DNA of 64,000 nt, taken from NCBI GenBank assembly GCA_963754285.1, contig CAVWFN010000005.1, forward strand, positions 124,001 through 188,000, given 5' to 3'. A program made the translations under genes and the position numbers. Below, piece after piece: positions 10,086 to 19,038 of this stretch. Each line of letters starts with the position of its first letter. Position 1 is the first letter of the stretch. The stretch is from RYN-133 sp963754285. GTDB taxonomy: Bacteria > Actinomycetota > Actinomycetes > Mycobacteriales > Jatrophihabitantaceae. Below the pieces are notes generated by a model. It was not told the DNA's origin. It did no database searches and was given only the letters and a program-made list of their open reading frames with translations.

Positions 10086-13000
10086 GACGTCACCTGCCGG
10101 CCTTCGGGGAACAACGGGCAGCACTTACGCAGGTCGCAGTTGCCGCAGTAGCTGTTGGCCTGCGCCGTGAACTCGCTGCCGCGCTGCCGGGCGGCGACGT
10201 AGGCGACGGCCGTTTCGATCCAGCCCGGGTCGTCCATCTCGGTGAGCGGGCCTTGTTGCTGCTCGGGATCGCGGCCGGCCGCGGCGAGCTGGACGAGGCG
10301 CGCACCGCCCGTCCGTTCGCCCTCGCCGAAGGCTCCCGACTCGACGGCGAGCTGGTACGCGCCCAACTGCGGGTTGGTCGGCAGGTCGTCGGCCTTGACC
10401 TTCGACTTGCCGGTCTTGAGGTCGATGACGACCAATCGTCCTTCGGTGTCGCGCTCGAGCCGGTCGACCCGGCCGGCGATCTTCGCGTCGCCGACGACGG
10501 CGGAGAAGCCCTGCTCGATCGCGACGAGATCGAGTTCGCGTCGGCTGGTGGTCAGCCAACCGAGCAGCGCGGACAGGATCGCGCTGGCTCGCGCGCGCTC
10601 GTTACTGGCGTGCCAGTGCGGTCCGAAGTCGAGCGCGTGCCATTGCTCGTCGAGGCGGGCTTCGAGGTCTTCTTGCGTCGCATCAGGAGGTGCGGACGCG
10701 GCGATCTCGTGGACGATATTGCCGAGCGACTGGGAAATGGAGTCGCCGTCGCGTGCGCCGAGATCCTGCAAGACCGTGCGCAGCTCGCAGCGCAGGAACG
10801 ACTCGATGCGCGACGGGCTGACCGGAACGGGTCGGCCGGGATCGGCCACCGGGGCGTCGTCGGACAGTGGCGCGAGACCCCACCATTCGTCGGGATCGGC
10901 GCCACGCACGCCGGCCTGGGCCAGCCGCGACAGCTCGCCGGCCGCGGCCTCGCGGTCGATGGGATCGGCCGCAGGGTCGCATGCCACGACCCGCAACTCG
11001 GCGACGAGCGCGCCGAGATGGGTGCCGCGCCGCGGCTCGGTGAGCGCGCGGTCGCCGTCGACCGGATCGAGTTCGTCGAGGAAGCGGGACGGCTGCTCCT
11101 CGTCGCCGGACACCGCCGTGACGACCAGGCGCCGCCTGGCCCGGGTCGCGGCCACATAGAACAGTCGCCGTTCCTCAGCCAGCTGCGGACCGGACAGTGC
11201 CACGGACGTGTCTCGTCCGGCGATGACGTCGACCAGTTGCTCCGATCCGAGCAGAGACCCGCGCCTACGCAGATCGGGCCAGCTGCCTTCTTGGACGTGA
11301 GCGACGCACACCAGATCCCATTCGAGGCCCTTGGCCGCGTGCGCCGTCAGGATCGTGACCGCCTCGGACTCGCGGGTGCCGCTGGCGAGCGCGTCGCCGG
11401 GGATCTGCTGGGCCGCGAGATGTTCGGTGAAGCCGGCCAGCGTGGCGCGCGGCAGACGGTCGGCGTAGCGCGCGGCGGTGTCGAACAGCTCGACGACGGC
11501 GTCGAGGTCGCGATCGGCGGCGGCACCGATCTGGCCGCCGGCGGCGCTCGCGGCCTGCCAGCGCCGGGCCAGCCCGGACGCCGCCCACACGGCCCAGAGC
11601 ACGTCTTCCGGTCCGGCGCTGTCGTCGTCGCGGGCCAGCGCCCCGGCGGCAATGACCGCGCAGACGCGCTCGACCGGGCTGCGCACGTGATCAGGCAGGA
11701 CGGCGGCGCCGGCCGGGTCGAGCAGCGCGGGAGCGAGCAGCACCGGCTCGTCGGCTGTGACCAGACCGCGCAGCACCCGGCGCAGCCGGCGCAGGTAGAC
11801 GACGTCCGCACCGCCGATCGGGCCGAGCAACAGTCGTTCGGCGACCTCTTCGTCCAGACGCGACGGGTCGAGCACGCAGTGCAGGATCTCGAGCAGCATC
11901 CCGACGGCCGGCTGTTCGGCGAGCGGAAGATCCTCGCCGCGGACGGTGAGCGGCACGCCGGCGGTCATCAGCGCGCGGCGCAGCGAACCGAGCAGCGCGG
12001 TGGTCGAGCGCACCAGCACCGCCATGCGTGACCACGGCAGCCCGTCGAGGTGGGCCGAACGCAGGACGCCGGCGATGTGGGCGCCTTCTTCACTCGCCGT
12101 GCGGAACAGACCGACCTCGACTGCTCCGTCACCTTCGACCGCACTGCGCAATCGTCGTTGCTCGGCACGTCCGGGCAGCCGGGCGGCAACGCGTCGGGAA
12201 GCCTCGAGCAGTACGGCACCGCTTCGCCGCGAGACGTCGAGGGCGACGACCGGGACGGCACCGCCGTGGCCGAAGCGTTCGTCGATGTCGCGGATGGCCG
12301 ACTCGTCTGCGCCACGGAAGGCGTAGATCGACTGATCGGGATCGCCGACGAGGATCAGTTCCTCGGCGCCATGGGCGAGCACGGACAGCAGTTCGGCCTG
12401 CGCAGGGTCGGTGTCTTGGTACTCGTCGACGAGGATGTGCCGACGGCGGGCACGCTCGGCGGCGAGCAGGGCGCGGTCTTGGGCGAACGCGCCGAGGGCC
12501 GAGCGGATCAGCTCGGCCGGGTCGTAGGCACCGGGCCGGGCCAGCGACGTGACGTCGTGGTACTCGGCCAAGAACCGTCCGGCTGCGATCCAGTCAGGAC
12601 GGCGCCGCTCACGACCGAGGCGGGCCAGCGCCGCGCCGTCGAGCCCGCGCTCGACCGCCCGCATCAGCAGGTCACGCAGCTCACCGGCGAAGGCTCGCGT
12701 GCGCAGCGCGGGCCGCAGTTCGGCCGGCCAGGAGGCCGGATCGCGGCCGGCGACCAGTTCGCGCAGGATGACGTCCTGCTCGGGGGCGGACAACAACCGG
12801 GGCGCCGGCAGCCCCTGGGCAAGGTTTGCCAGCCGCAGCACCCCGAAGGCATATGAGTGCACGGTGCGCGCAACCGGTTCGCGCACGGTGCGCCCGAGCC
12901 GCGCGGTGATGCGGTCTCGCAACTCGCCGGCAGCTCGACGGCTGAACGTGAGCATCAGCAGCTGGTCGACGGGGACGCCGGCCTCGACACGCGCGACCGC

Positions 13001-13153
13001 GGTCTCGACCAGGGTGGTCGTCTTGCCCGTGCCCGGCCCGGCGAGCACGAGCAACGGGCCGCCGGCGTGGTCGACCACGCGACGCTGCGCGGCGTCGAGC
13101 ACCGGCGCGTCCACATCGGGACGGTCGTCGCGCACCAGCCGGTACTTGCTCAC
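10082..13153 (-). CDS. adnA: AdnA-like helicase-nuclease subunit with Cys cluster
   Basis: A 1023-residue partner of AdnB. Walker A GPGTGKT lies at about residues 39-45, followed by LVDEYQDTDPAQ and a late TAHAAKGLEWDLV motif. The C-terminal nuclease core is VVIDLKTGKSK. A terminal SYCGNCDLRKCCPLFP cluster, with an upstream Cys in ESFLRCELR, resembles the four-Cys iron-sulphur staple of AddB/AdnA nucleases. I start at the GTG at 13153 (VSKYRL), because upstream in-frame sequence to 13474 reads through the palindromic repeats and into the divergent MerR gene. The order adnA then adnB matches Rv3202c-Rv3201c. Confidence 0.92.
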   Translation of the reverse strand: MSKYRLVRDDRPDVDAPVLDAAQRRVVDHAGGPLLVLAGPGTGKTTTLVETAVARVEAGVPVDQLLMLTFSRRAAGELRDRITARLGRTVREPVARTVHSYAFGVLRLANLAQGLPAPRLLSAPEQDVILRELVAGRDPASWPAELRPALRTRAFAGELRDLLMRAVERGLDGAALARLGRERRRPDWIAAGRFLAEYHDVTSLARPGAYDPAELIRSALGAFAQDRALLAAERARRRHILVDEYQDTDPAQAELLSVLAHGAEELILVGDPDQSIYAFRGADESAIRDIDERFGHGGAVPVVALDVSRRSGAVLLEASRRVAARLPGRAEQRRLRSAVEGDGAVEVGLFRTASEEGAHIAGVLRSAHLDGLPWSRMAVLVRSTTALLGSLRRALMTAGVPLTVRGEDLPLAEQPAVGMLLEILHCVLDPSRLDEEVAERLLLGPIGGADVVYLRRLRRVLRGLVTADEPVLLAPALLDPAGAAVLPDHVRSPVERVCAVIAAGALARDDDSAGPEDVLWAVWAASGLARRWQAASAAGGQIGAAADRDLDAVVELFDTAARYADRLPRATLAGFTEHLAAQQIPGDALASGTRESEAVTILTAHAAKGLEWDLVCVAHVQEGSWPDLRRRGSLLGSEQLVDVIAGRDTSVALSGPQLAEERRLFYVAATRARRRLVVTAVSGDEEQPSRFLDELDPVDGDRALTEPRRGTHLGALVAELRVVACDPAADPIDREAAAGELSRLAQAGVRGADPDEWWGLAPLSDDAPVADPGRPVPVSPSRIESFLRCELRTVLQDLGARDGDSISQSLGNIVHEIAASAPPDATQEDLEARLDEQWHALDFGPHWHASNERARASAILSALLGWLTTSRRELDLVAIEQGFSAVVGDAKIAGRVDRLERDTEGRLVVIDLKTGKSKVKADDLPTNPQLGAYQLAVESGAFGEGERTGGARLVQLAAAGRDPEQQQGPLTEMDDPGWIETAVAYVAARQRGSEFTAQANSYCGNCDLRKCCPLFPEGRQVTS

Positions 13154-13223
13154 GGATCCATCTGAACATGCCCGCCCGACAGTTTCGGCGACCGGCACAC
13201 CACCGCTCGCGCTTGCCGGGGCC

Positions 13224-13347
13224 TTTCCCCGCTGGTGCTCGGTTCGCGCGTCCGAAAGCGAGCACCAGCGGGGAAACGACCGCGCCTGTCCCCGCTGGTG
13301 GTCGGTTCGCCCGTCCGAAAGCGAGCACCAGCGGGGAAACGACCGCG
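13224..13347. repeat. two tandem palindromic repeat units in the adnA-MerR intergenic region
   Basis: Unit 1 is a perfect 17-nt inverted repeat (arms 13224-13240 and 13260-13276, 19-nt loop), its arm core reading CCCCGCTGGTGCTC. Unit 2 has 14-nt arms (13290-13303 and 13323-13336) with one mismatch. The segment 13241-13284 recurs at 13304-13347 with one difference, giving a 63-nt period. It lies within the 245-bp gap 13154-13398 between divergent genes, where I see no coding sequence. It resembles REP-type extragenic palindromes; a regulatory role is possible but not shown. Confidence 0.85.
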
Positions 13348-13398
13348 ACGCTCCCACCGCTTGCGGTTGCCCCGGGGAAACCTCGTAGCGTCGCCCGC

Positions 13399-14232
13399 AT
13401 GGCAGCACGGCCCGAGGCGCAGCACCTGAGCGTCGGCGCGTTCGCGCGGCGCGTCGGGCTGACCCCGAAGGCACTTCGGCACTACGACCGCATCGACCTG
13501 CTGCGCCCGGACGAGGTCGACGCGGACGGCTTCCGCTGGTACGCGCCGCACCAGTTCGAGCGGGCGGGCCGCATCGCGGCGCTCCGGGCGGTCGACGTGC
13601 CGCTCGAGGACGTGCGGCACGCGCTCGCCGACGACACCGCGCTCGCCGAAGTGCTGGCCACGCAACGGCGCCGGCTCGACTCGCGGCTGGCCCGCGTCCA
13701 ACGACAACTGCATCATCTCGCGCATCTGACCACCGACGGACTGGAGCACCCGATGCCTGACACCGATCTCGACGTCACCGACGAACGTCGCCTTGCGGCC
13801 GCGCTGTTCAACGCGACGTGGACGCTCATGGAGAAGGAGAGCCGCACCCGCGCGGACGACGACGAGATGCTGCACATGGCGCACGCATCACGCCACCACT
13901 GGTCGCGCGCCGCCGGCGGAACTGTGGCAAACCTGGCCCGTGGCGAATGGCAGTGCTCCCGTGTCTACGCGGTGCTCGGTCGCAGCGAGCCGTGCCTGCA
14001 TCACGCGCAACGCTGTCTCGACATCTGCCAGGAGAACGAGATCGGCGACTGGGATCTCGCGTTCGCCTACGAGGCGCTGGCCCGCGGGCACGCGGTGGCC
14101 GGCGACGCCGAGCAGGCCCGCGCGTTCACCGAGCAGGCACTCGCGGCAGCGGAGGACATCACCGAGGACGAGGACCGCGAGTTGGTCTTGAGCGACCTCG
14201 AGTCCATCCCGGGTCAGGCCCGCTTCTGGTGA
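13399..14232 (+). CDS. MerR family transcriptional regulator with helical C-terminal domain
   Basis: A 277-residue protein. Residues about 10-80 form a MerR winged HTH: LSVGAFARRVGLTPKALRHY, then DGFRWYAPHQFERAGRIAAL. A coiled segment (about 85-112) would support dimerisation. Residues about 125-277 form an alpha-helical, TPR-like domain with repeated AYEALARGHAVAGD and AFTEQALAAAE helices. The second half contains many acidic residues plus Cys and His, so it may sense a ligand; none can be assigned. The ATG at 13399 is the first after the palindromic repeats. It overlaps the downstream DUF429 gene by 4 nt, suggesting co-expression. Confidence 0.85.
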   Translation: MAARPEAQHLSVGAFARRVGLTPKALRHYDRIDLLRPDEVDADGFRWYAPHQFERAGRIAALRAVDVPLEDVRHALADDTALAEVLATQRRRLDSRLARVQRQLHHLAHLTTDGLEHPMPDTDLDVTDERRLAAALFNATWTLMEKESRTRADDDEMLHMAHASRHHWSRAAGGTVANLARGEWQCSRVYAVLGRSEPCLHHAQRCLDICQENEIGDWDLAFAYEALARGHAVAGDAEQARAFTEQALAAAEDITEDEDRELVLSDLESIPGQARFW

Positions 14233-14969
14233 TCACCATCGGTGTCGATCTCGCGGCCGAGCCGAAGCGCACCGCGATGGTGCGCATCGACTGGGCGGAC
14301 GAACGCGCCATGGTCACCCACGCCGTCGCAGACGTCGACGACGATCAGATAGTCGGGCTTTCGCCGGACGCCGACAAGATCGGGATCGACTGCCCGCTGG
14401 GCTGGCCCGACGCGTTCGTCGACTTCGTCGTCGCCCATCGCGACGGTCGCGTCGACACACCCGCCGCCACGATCGGCCAGCGGCGTCCGCTCGTTTACCG
14501 CGCAACGGATCTGTATTGCCGCGAGGTGCATCAGCTCCGTCCGCTCAGTGTTTCGGCCGACCGGATCGCCCACGCGGCGCTGCGATGTGCGGCCCTGCTC
14601 GCCCGGCTCGGCGTCGACGATCGCAGCGGCGCGGGTCGTGTCGTCGAGGCCTATCCGGCCGGATCGCTTCAGTTGTGGGGTCTGACGCACCGTCGGTACA
14701 AGGACGATCCCGCGCAGATCCGACGTGCTCTCACGACCATCACCGATCGAGTCGGGCTCGACTTCGCGACCGGGACGCGCCCCGCGTGTGAGGCGTCCGA
14801 CCACGTATTCGACGCACTCGTTGTTGCGCTGACCGCCCGGGCAGCTGCCCAGCGGCCGATGGCGATTCCGATCGAATTCGCCGCCCAGGCATGCCGAGAG
14901 GGCTGGATCTCCCTGCCGGACCCAGCCCTCGAGGCGTTGCGCGGTTCCCCCGCTATCCGTCGTCCGTAG
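14229..14969 (+). CDS. DUF429 domain protein (RNase H-fold, putative nuclease)
   Basis: A 246-residue protein starting at a GTG that overlaps the MerR stop as GTGA. IGVDLAAEPKRTAM at the N-terminus and IGIDCPLGWPDAF are the acidic motifs of DUF429, an RNase H-like fold. VEAYPAGSLQLWGL and the C-terminal ASDHVFDALVVALTAR supply the other conserved acidic residues. Family function is unproven; a nuclease is predicted from the fold. The 109-bp gap to the next, convergent gene (14970-15078) contains nothing I recognise. Confidence 0.82.
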   Translation: MITIGVDLAAEPKRTAMVRIDWADERAMVTHAVADVDDDQIVGLSPDADKIGIDCPLGWPDAFVDFVVAHRDGRVDTPAATIGQRRPLVYRATDLYCREVHQLRPLSVSADRIAHAALRCAALLARLGVDDRSGAGRVVEAYPAGSLQLWGLTHRRYKDDPAQIRRALTTITDRVGLDFATGTRPACEASDHVFDALVVALTARAAAQRPMAIPIEFAAQACREGWISLPDPALEALRGSPAIRRP

Positions 14970-15078
14970 GTCAGTCACGGGGTCGGGTTGCTCCGCACCG
15001 GGCCCGCGATGGAGGTGACGACTTCACGCACCAGCGTGCCGACGCGCGATCGGGACGGCGAGGGTGTTACCACCACTC

Positions 15079-15486
15079 CTAGACGCTCAGGTCCTCGAAC
15101 AATGTCAGCTGTACGCCGCCGGGTGCGTCGAGCCGTGAGTTCAGCGAATTCCACGGCGTGCGGGTCGGTTGTGCGATCACGTGCGCGCCGCTGCCGGCCA
15201 ACGCACGGGTGGCCTCGCTCGAGTCGGCGACCTGGAACGCCACTCGGAACTGTCCGGCGACCCGCGTCCCCACTTCGATCGCATCGATGTGCTCGGCATG
15301 TTGTCGGTCGGTCAGTTCCAGCGTTGCCCGTCCGGCTTCGAGGATGATCACGCGACCCTCGCCGTCGGAGATGTACTCGGCAGCCTCGGTGAGGCCGAGC
15401 GCGTCGCGGTAGAACGCGACCGCCGCGTCGTAGTCGTCGACTGTGACCACGAGGCGCAGCTCGCTCACACCGAGCGGCCCGGTCAT
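15079..15486 (-). CDS. VOC (glyoxalase/bleomycin-resistance/dioxygenase) superfamily protein
   Basis: A 135-residue single VOC protein. ELRLVVTVDDYDAAVAFYRD opens the first beta-alpha-beta-beta-beta repeat. The second begins near FRVAFQVADSSEATRAL and ends with DAPGGVQLTLFED. The conserved terminal Glu metal ligand is in LFED; the first-module His ligand seems absent, so metal binding is uncertain. It is the last gene of the minus-strand amine-catabolism operon and overlaps the SDR gene by 4 nt. A lactoylglutathione lyase role is unlikely on this evidence; a small-molecule binding or detoxification role is inferred. Confidence 0.85.
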   Translation of the reverse strand: MTGPLGVSELRLVVTVDDYDAAVAFYRDALGLTEAAEYISDGEGRVIILEAGRATLELTDRQHAEHIDAIEVGTRVAGQFRVAFQVADSSEATRALAGSGAHVIAQPTRTPWNSLNSRLDAPGGVQLTLFEDLSV

Positions 15487-16250
15487 TCCGGTGTCACATA
15501 CGCACCGCTGATACCGCCGTCGACCAAGAACGTGGACGCGGTGATGAACGATGCATCGTCACTCGCCAGGAACGTCACCGCGCCGGCGATCTCGTCGGCT
15601 TCACCGAAGCGGCCCATCGGGATGTGCACCATGCGCCGCTTGGCACGCTCCGGGTCCTTGGCGAACAGCTCCTGCAGCAATGGTGTGTTGATCGGGCCGG
15701 GGCACAGCGCGTTGACGCGAATTCCCTCGCGAGCGAACTGCACGCCGAGCTCGCGTGACATGGCCAGGACGCCGCCTTTGCTGGCCGTGTACGAGATCTG
15801 CGACGTCGCCGATCCGAGGACGGCGACGAACGATGCGGTGTTGATGATCGACCCGCCGCCGCCGGACCGCATGTGCTCGATCGCGTATTTGCAGCAGTAG
15901 TAGACCGAGGTGAGGTTGACGCGCTGAACCCGGTCCCACGCCTCGATGCCCGTGGTGAGGATCGAGTCGTCGTCTGCAGGCGAGATTCCGGCGTTGTTGA
16001 AGGCGATGTGCAGGCCACCATGTCGTTCGACAGCGCCCGCGAACATCGCCTGCACCTGCGCCTCGTCGGTCACGTCGACCTGGACGAAGTCACCGCCGAC
16101 CTCGTCGGCCGCGCTCTGGCCGGCCGCCGCGTCGACGTCGGCGCACACGACAACCGCGCCTTCCTTCGCGAAGCGCCGTGCGGTGGCCAGACCGATTCCG
16201 CCACCCGCACCGGTGATGACCGCGACCTTGCCCTCGAGCCGTCCGGACAC
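15483..16250 (-). CDS. SDR family NAD(P)-dependent oxidoreductase
   Basis: A 255-residue classical short-chain dehydrogenase. The cofactor motif GAGGGIG is near residue 14, with acidic CADVDAA favouring NAD. NNAG and the catalytic Ser ... YTASK (Tyr, Lys) are present, as is the CPGPINTP loop. It starts at a GTG 3 nt before the aldehyde dehydrogenase stop and overlaps the VOC gene by 4 nt. In M. tuberculosis an SDR (Rv2857c) sits in the same order beside an aldehyde dehydrogenase (Rv2858c), an amidotransferase (Rv2859c) and glnA4 (Rv2860c). That supports a shared catabolic role; the substrate is unknown. Confidence 0.92.
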   Translation of the reverse strand: MSGRLEGKVAVITGAGGGIGLATARRFAKEGAVVVCADVDAAAGQSAADEVGGDFVQVDVTDEAQVQAMFAGAVERHGGLHIAFNNAGISPADDDSILTTGIEAWDRVQRVNLTSVYYCCKYAIEHMRSGGGGSIINTASFVAVLGSATSQISYTASKGGVLAMSRELGVQFAREGIRVNALCPGPINTPLLQELFAKDPERAKRRMVHIPMGRFGEADEIAGAVTFLASDDASFITASTFLVDGGISGAYVTPE

Positions 16251-16253
16251 GTC

Positions 16254-17618
16254 CTACTCCTTCGCCGTCGAGATGAACACGTTCTTGGTCTCGGTGAACG
16301 CGAGCGGCGCGTCGGGACCGAGCTCGCGGCCGAGACCCGACGATTTGAACCCGCCGAACGGGGTCCAGTACCGCACCGACGAGTGCGAGTTGACGCTGAG
16401 GTTGCCGGCGTCGATGCCGCGGCTCACTCGCAACGCGCGGCCGACGTCGCGCGTCCAGATTGATCCCGACAGGCCGAAGTCGCTGTCGTTGGCGATCCGG
16501 ATCGCGTCCGCCTCGTCGTCGAACGGGACGACCGCGACGACCGGGCCGAAGATCTCTTCGTGCAACACACGATCGGCGGGGTCGGACGGCGTCAGGACGG
16601 TAGGCGCGAACCAGAATCCCTTGCCCTGCGGCGCCGAGCCGCGGAAGGCGACCGGTGCACCGTCGGGGACGTATGCACTGACCCGCGCATGCTGATCGGC
16701 GCTGATCAGCGGGCCCATCTCGGCCTTCTCGTCAGCAGGGTCGGTGACCACCACACCGCGCACAGCGGGTTCGAGCAACTCGAGGAACCGGTCGTAGGCG
16801 CTGCGCTCGACGAGGATTCGCGAGCGTGCGCAACAGTCCTGTCCGGCGTTGTCGAACACCGCGTACGGCGCGGTCGCGGCGGCACGTTCGAGGTCGCTGT
16901 CGGCGAACACGACGTTGGCGCTCTTGCCGCCGAGCTCGAGCGTGACCGGCTTGACGCCCGCGGCACAGCCCGCCATGACACGACGACCGACCTCGGTCGA
17001 GCCGGTGAACACGATCTTCGCCACGTCCGTGTGGTCGACGAAGCGCTGACCGACGACGCTGCCCTTGCCGGGCAGCACCTGGAAGACATCCGGCGGCAGA
17101 CCCGCATCGAGGGCGAGTTGGGCGAGCCGCATCGCGGTGAGCGGCGTGAGCTCGGCAGGCTTGAGCACAACCGTGTTCCCGGCCGCCAACGCAGGCGCGA
17201 AACCCCATGAGGCAATCGGCATCGGAAAGTTCCACGGCACGATCACGCCGACAACACCGAGCGGTTCGTGAAACGTGACGTCTATGCCGTCGGCGACCGG
17301 GATCTGCTGACCGATCAGCCGTTCCGGTGCCGCTGCGTAGTACGCGATCACATCGCGGGCGTTGCCGGCCTCCCACCGTGCATTGCCGATCGTGTGGCCG
17401 GAGTTCACGACCTCGAGCTCTGCCAAGTGCTCGCGGTCGGCATCCACGGCGTCAGCGAACGCACGCAGCAGTCGCGCCCGATCGCCCGGGGCGACCCTGC
17501 GCCAGGTCTCGAACGCTGTGCGAGAGCGGGCGATCGCCTCGTCGGTCTGCTCGGCGTCGAAGAGTTCGACGGACGTGACGACTTCTTCGGTCGCCGGGTT
17601 GATGACCTCGTGTTGCAT
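16254..17618 (-). CDS. aldehyde dehydrogenase (AldC/PuuC-like)
   Basis: A 454-residue NAD(P)-dependent aldehyde dehydrogenase. VPWNFPMPIASW is the cofactor region, TGSTEVGRRVM the glycine motif, LELGGKSANVVF carries the catalytic Glu, and AGQDCCARSR carries the nucleophilic Cys. In this operon it would oxidise the aldehyde formed from a gamma-glutamylated amine, as PuuC does in putrescine breakdown. I use the ATG at 17618; a GTG at 17627 that overlaps the preceding stop is equally plausible and adds three residues. The frame remains open upstream only because the neighbouring synthetase gene is frameshifted. Confidence 0.93.
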   Translation of the reverse strand: MQHEVINPATEEVVTSVELFDAEQTDEAIARSRTAFETWRRVAPGDRARLLRAFADAVDADREHLAELEVVNSGHTIGNARWEAGNARDVIAYYAAAPERLIGQQIPVADGIDVTFHEPLGVVGVIVPWNFPMPIASWGFAPALAAGNTVVLKPAELTPLTAMRLAQLALDAGLPPDVFQVLPGKGSVVGQRFVDHTDVAKIVFTGSTEVGRRVMAGCAAGVKPVTLELGGKSANVVFADSDLERAAATAPYAVFDNAGQDCCARSRILVERSAYDRFLELLEPAVRGVVVTDPADEKAEMGPLISADQHARVSAYVPDGAPVAFRGSAPQGKGFWFAPTVLTPSDPADRVLHEEIFGPVVAVVPFDDEADAIRIANDSDFGLSGSIWTRDVGRALRVSRGIDAGNLSVNSHSSVRYWTPFGGFKSSGLGRELGPDAPLAFTETKNVFISTAKE

Positions 17619-17623
17619 CGTCG

Positions 17624-18983
17624 TCACATCCGCTCGAAGCCGCGGATCAGTTCCCAGTCGGTGACGGCGGCATCGAAGGCTGCGAGCTCGACCCGGGCGG
17701 TGTTCGTGTAGTGCGCGACGACGTTCTCGCCCAGCGCCTCGCGGGCGATCGCGCTCGTCTCCAGCAAGTCGGCCGCCTCGCGCAGCGTGGTCGGGACGTG
17801 CGGCGCGTCGCTCTCGTAGGCGTTTCCCTCGACAGCGGGTTCGAGCTCCAATTCGTTGTCGACGCCGTGCAATCCGGCCGCGATCATCGCGGCGATCGCG
17901 AGATACGGATTGACGTCGCCACCAGGGAAGTCGATTCTCGAAGCGCAGGCCCTCGCCGTGGCCCACGACGCGCAGCGAGCAGGTGCGGTTGTCGAATCCC
18001 CAGGCGACCGCGGTGGGCGCGAACGAGCCGGGCTGGAACCGCTTGTACGAGTTGATGTTCGGCGCGAAGAAGTAGCTGAGCTCGCGCAGCGCGGCCAGTT
18101 GGCCGGCGAGGAAGTGCTCGAACAGCGGCGAGACCCCGCCTGGTCGATCACCGGCGAACACGGGTGTCCCGTCCTTGTCACGCAGTGACAGGTGGACGTG
18201 GCACGAGTTGCCTTCGCGCTGGTTGAACTTCGCCATGAACGTCAGCGCCGAGCCCAACTGGGCGGCGATCTCTTTCGCTCCGGTCTTGTAGATGACGTGG
18301 TTGTCGCAGGTCGTGAGTGCGTCGGCGTACTTGAACGCGATTTCCTGCTGGCCGAGGTTGCACTCGCCCTTGGCCGACTCGACCTGCATGCCGGCGTCGC
18401 GCATGCCGAGCCGGATCGCGCGCAACACCGGCTCGACCCGGCTCGTACCGAGCACCGAGTAGTCGATGTTGTACTGGTTCGCCGGCGTCAAGCCGTGATA
18501 GCGCTTGTCCCAGGCCTGCTCGTAGGAATCGGCGAACAGGATGAACTCGAGTTCGGTGCCGACGTAGGCCGTCCAGCCACGCTCCGCGAGCCGGTCGAGC
18601 TGCTTCTTCAACACCTGGCGGGGCGACTCGCTCACCGGCTTGTGATCGAGCCAGGTCGCGTCGGCGAGCAGCAGCACCGTCCCCGGCTGCCAGGGCACCC
18701 GGCGCAGGGTCGCGAGGTCGGGCACCATGACGAAGTCGCCGTAGCCGCGGTCCCAGGACGAGATCGCATACCCGTCCACGGTATTCATCTCGACATCGAC
18801 TGCGAACAGGTAGTTGCATCCGTCGGTGCCGTGTTCAAGCACGTCGGCGAGGAAGTACTCGGCGTCGAGCCGTTTGCCCTGCAGCCGTCCCTGCAGGTCG
18901 GTGATCGCGAGCACCACCGTGTCGACCGAGCCGTGTGAAACTGCGTCACGCAGCTCGGCGACGGTCATCGCATCTGCAGGCAT
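17624..18983 (-). pseudogene. glutamine synthetase-like gamma-glutamyl-amine ligase, single-nucleotide frameshift
   Basis: The ATG at 18983 (AGGGGA upstream) opens a GlnA3/GlnA4/PuuA-type ligase: TDLQGRLQGKRL at the N-terminus, ESAKGECNLGQQE and GNSCHVHLSL ATP/metal motifs, and RFQPGSFAPTAVAWG. At 17924 one extra A on the plus strand (minus CCC-T-GGTGGC) breaks the frame after LRFENRLP. Removing it restores PGGDVNPYLAIAAM and a normal C-terminus ending ERM at 17624, about 452 residues. Such enzymes attach glutamate to polyamines, ethanolamine or similar amines, the first step before the aldehyde dehydrogenase and amidotransferase. Both halves are otherwise clean, so a sequence error is a serious alternative to real inactivation. 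Confidence 0.88.
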
Positions 18984-19004
18984 ACCGTTCCCCTCTCATC
19001 CGAA

Positions 19005-19016
19005 GGTCTGCCGACC
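19005..19016. promoter_or_regulatory. candidate GntR operator upstream of the synthetase gene
   Basis: GGTCTGCCGACC has 4-nt inverted arms (GGTC/GACC). It lies in the 55-bp gap between the GntR stop (19039) and the synthetase start (18983). The octamer AAGGTCTG at its left edge is repeated at the divergent promoter at 23055-23062. Assignment to the local GntR regulator is an inference from position and shared sequence. Confidence 0.4.
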
Positions 19017-19038
19017 ATACCTTTTAGGGACCGAGTCG

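Noticed and set aside
13224..13347. Possible CRISPR array
   Set aside because: Only two units, no unique spacers of constant length, and no cas genes; the structure is palindromic.
17900..17945. Programmed frameshifting in the glutamine-synthetase-like gene
   Set aside because: No slippery heptamer or stimulatory structure is evident and related genes are read in one frame; a plain indel explains it better.
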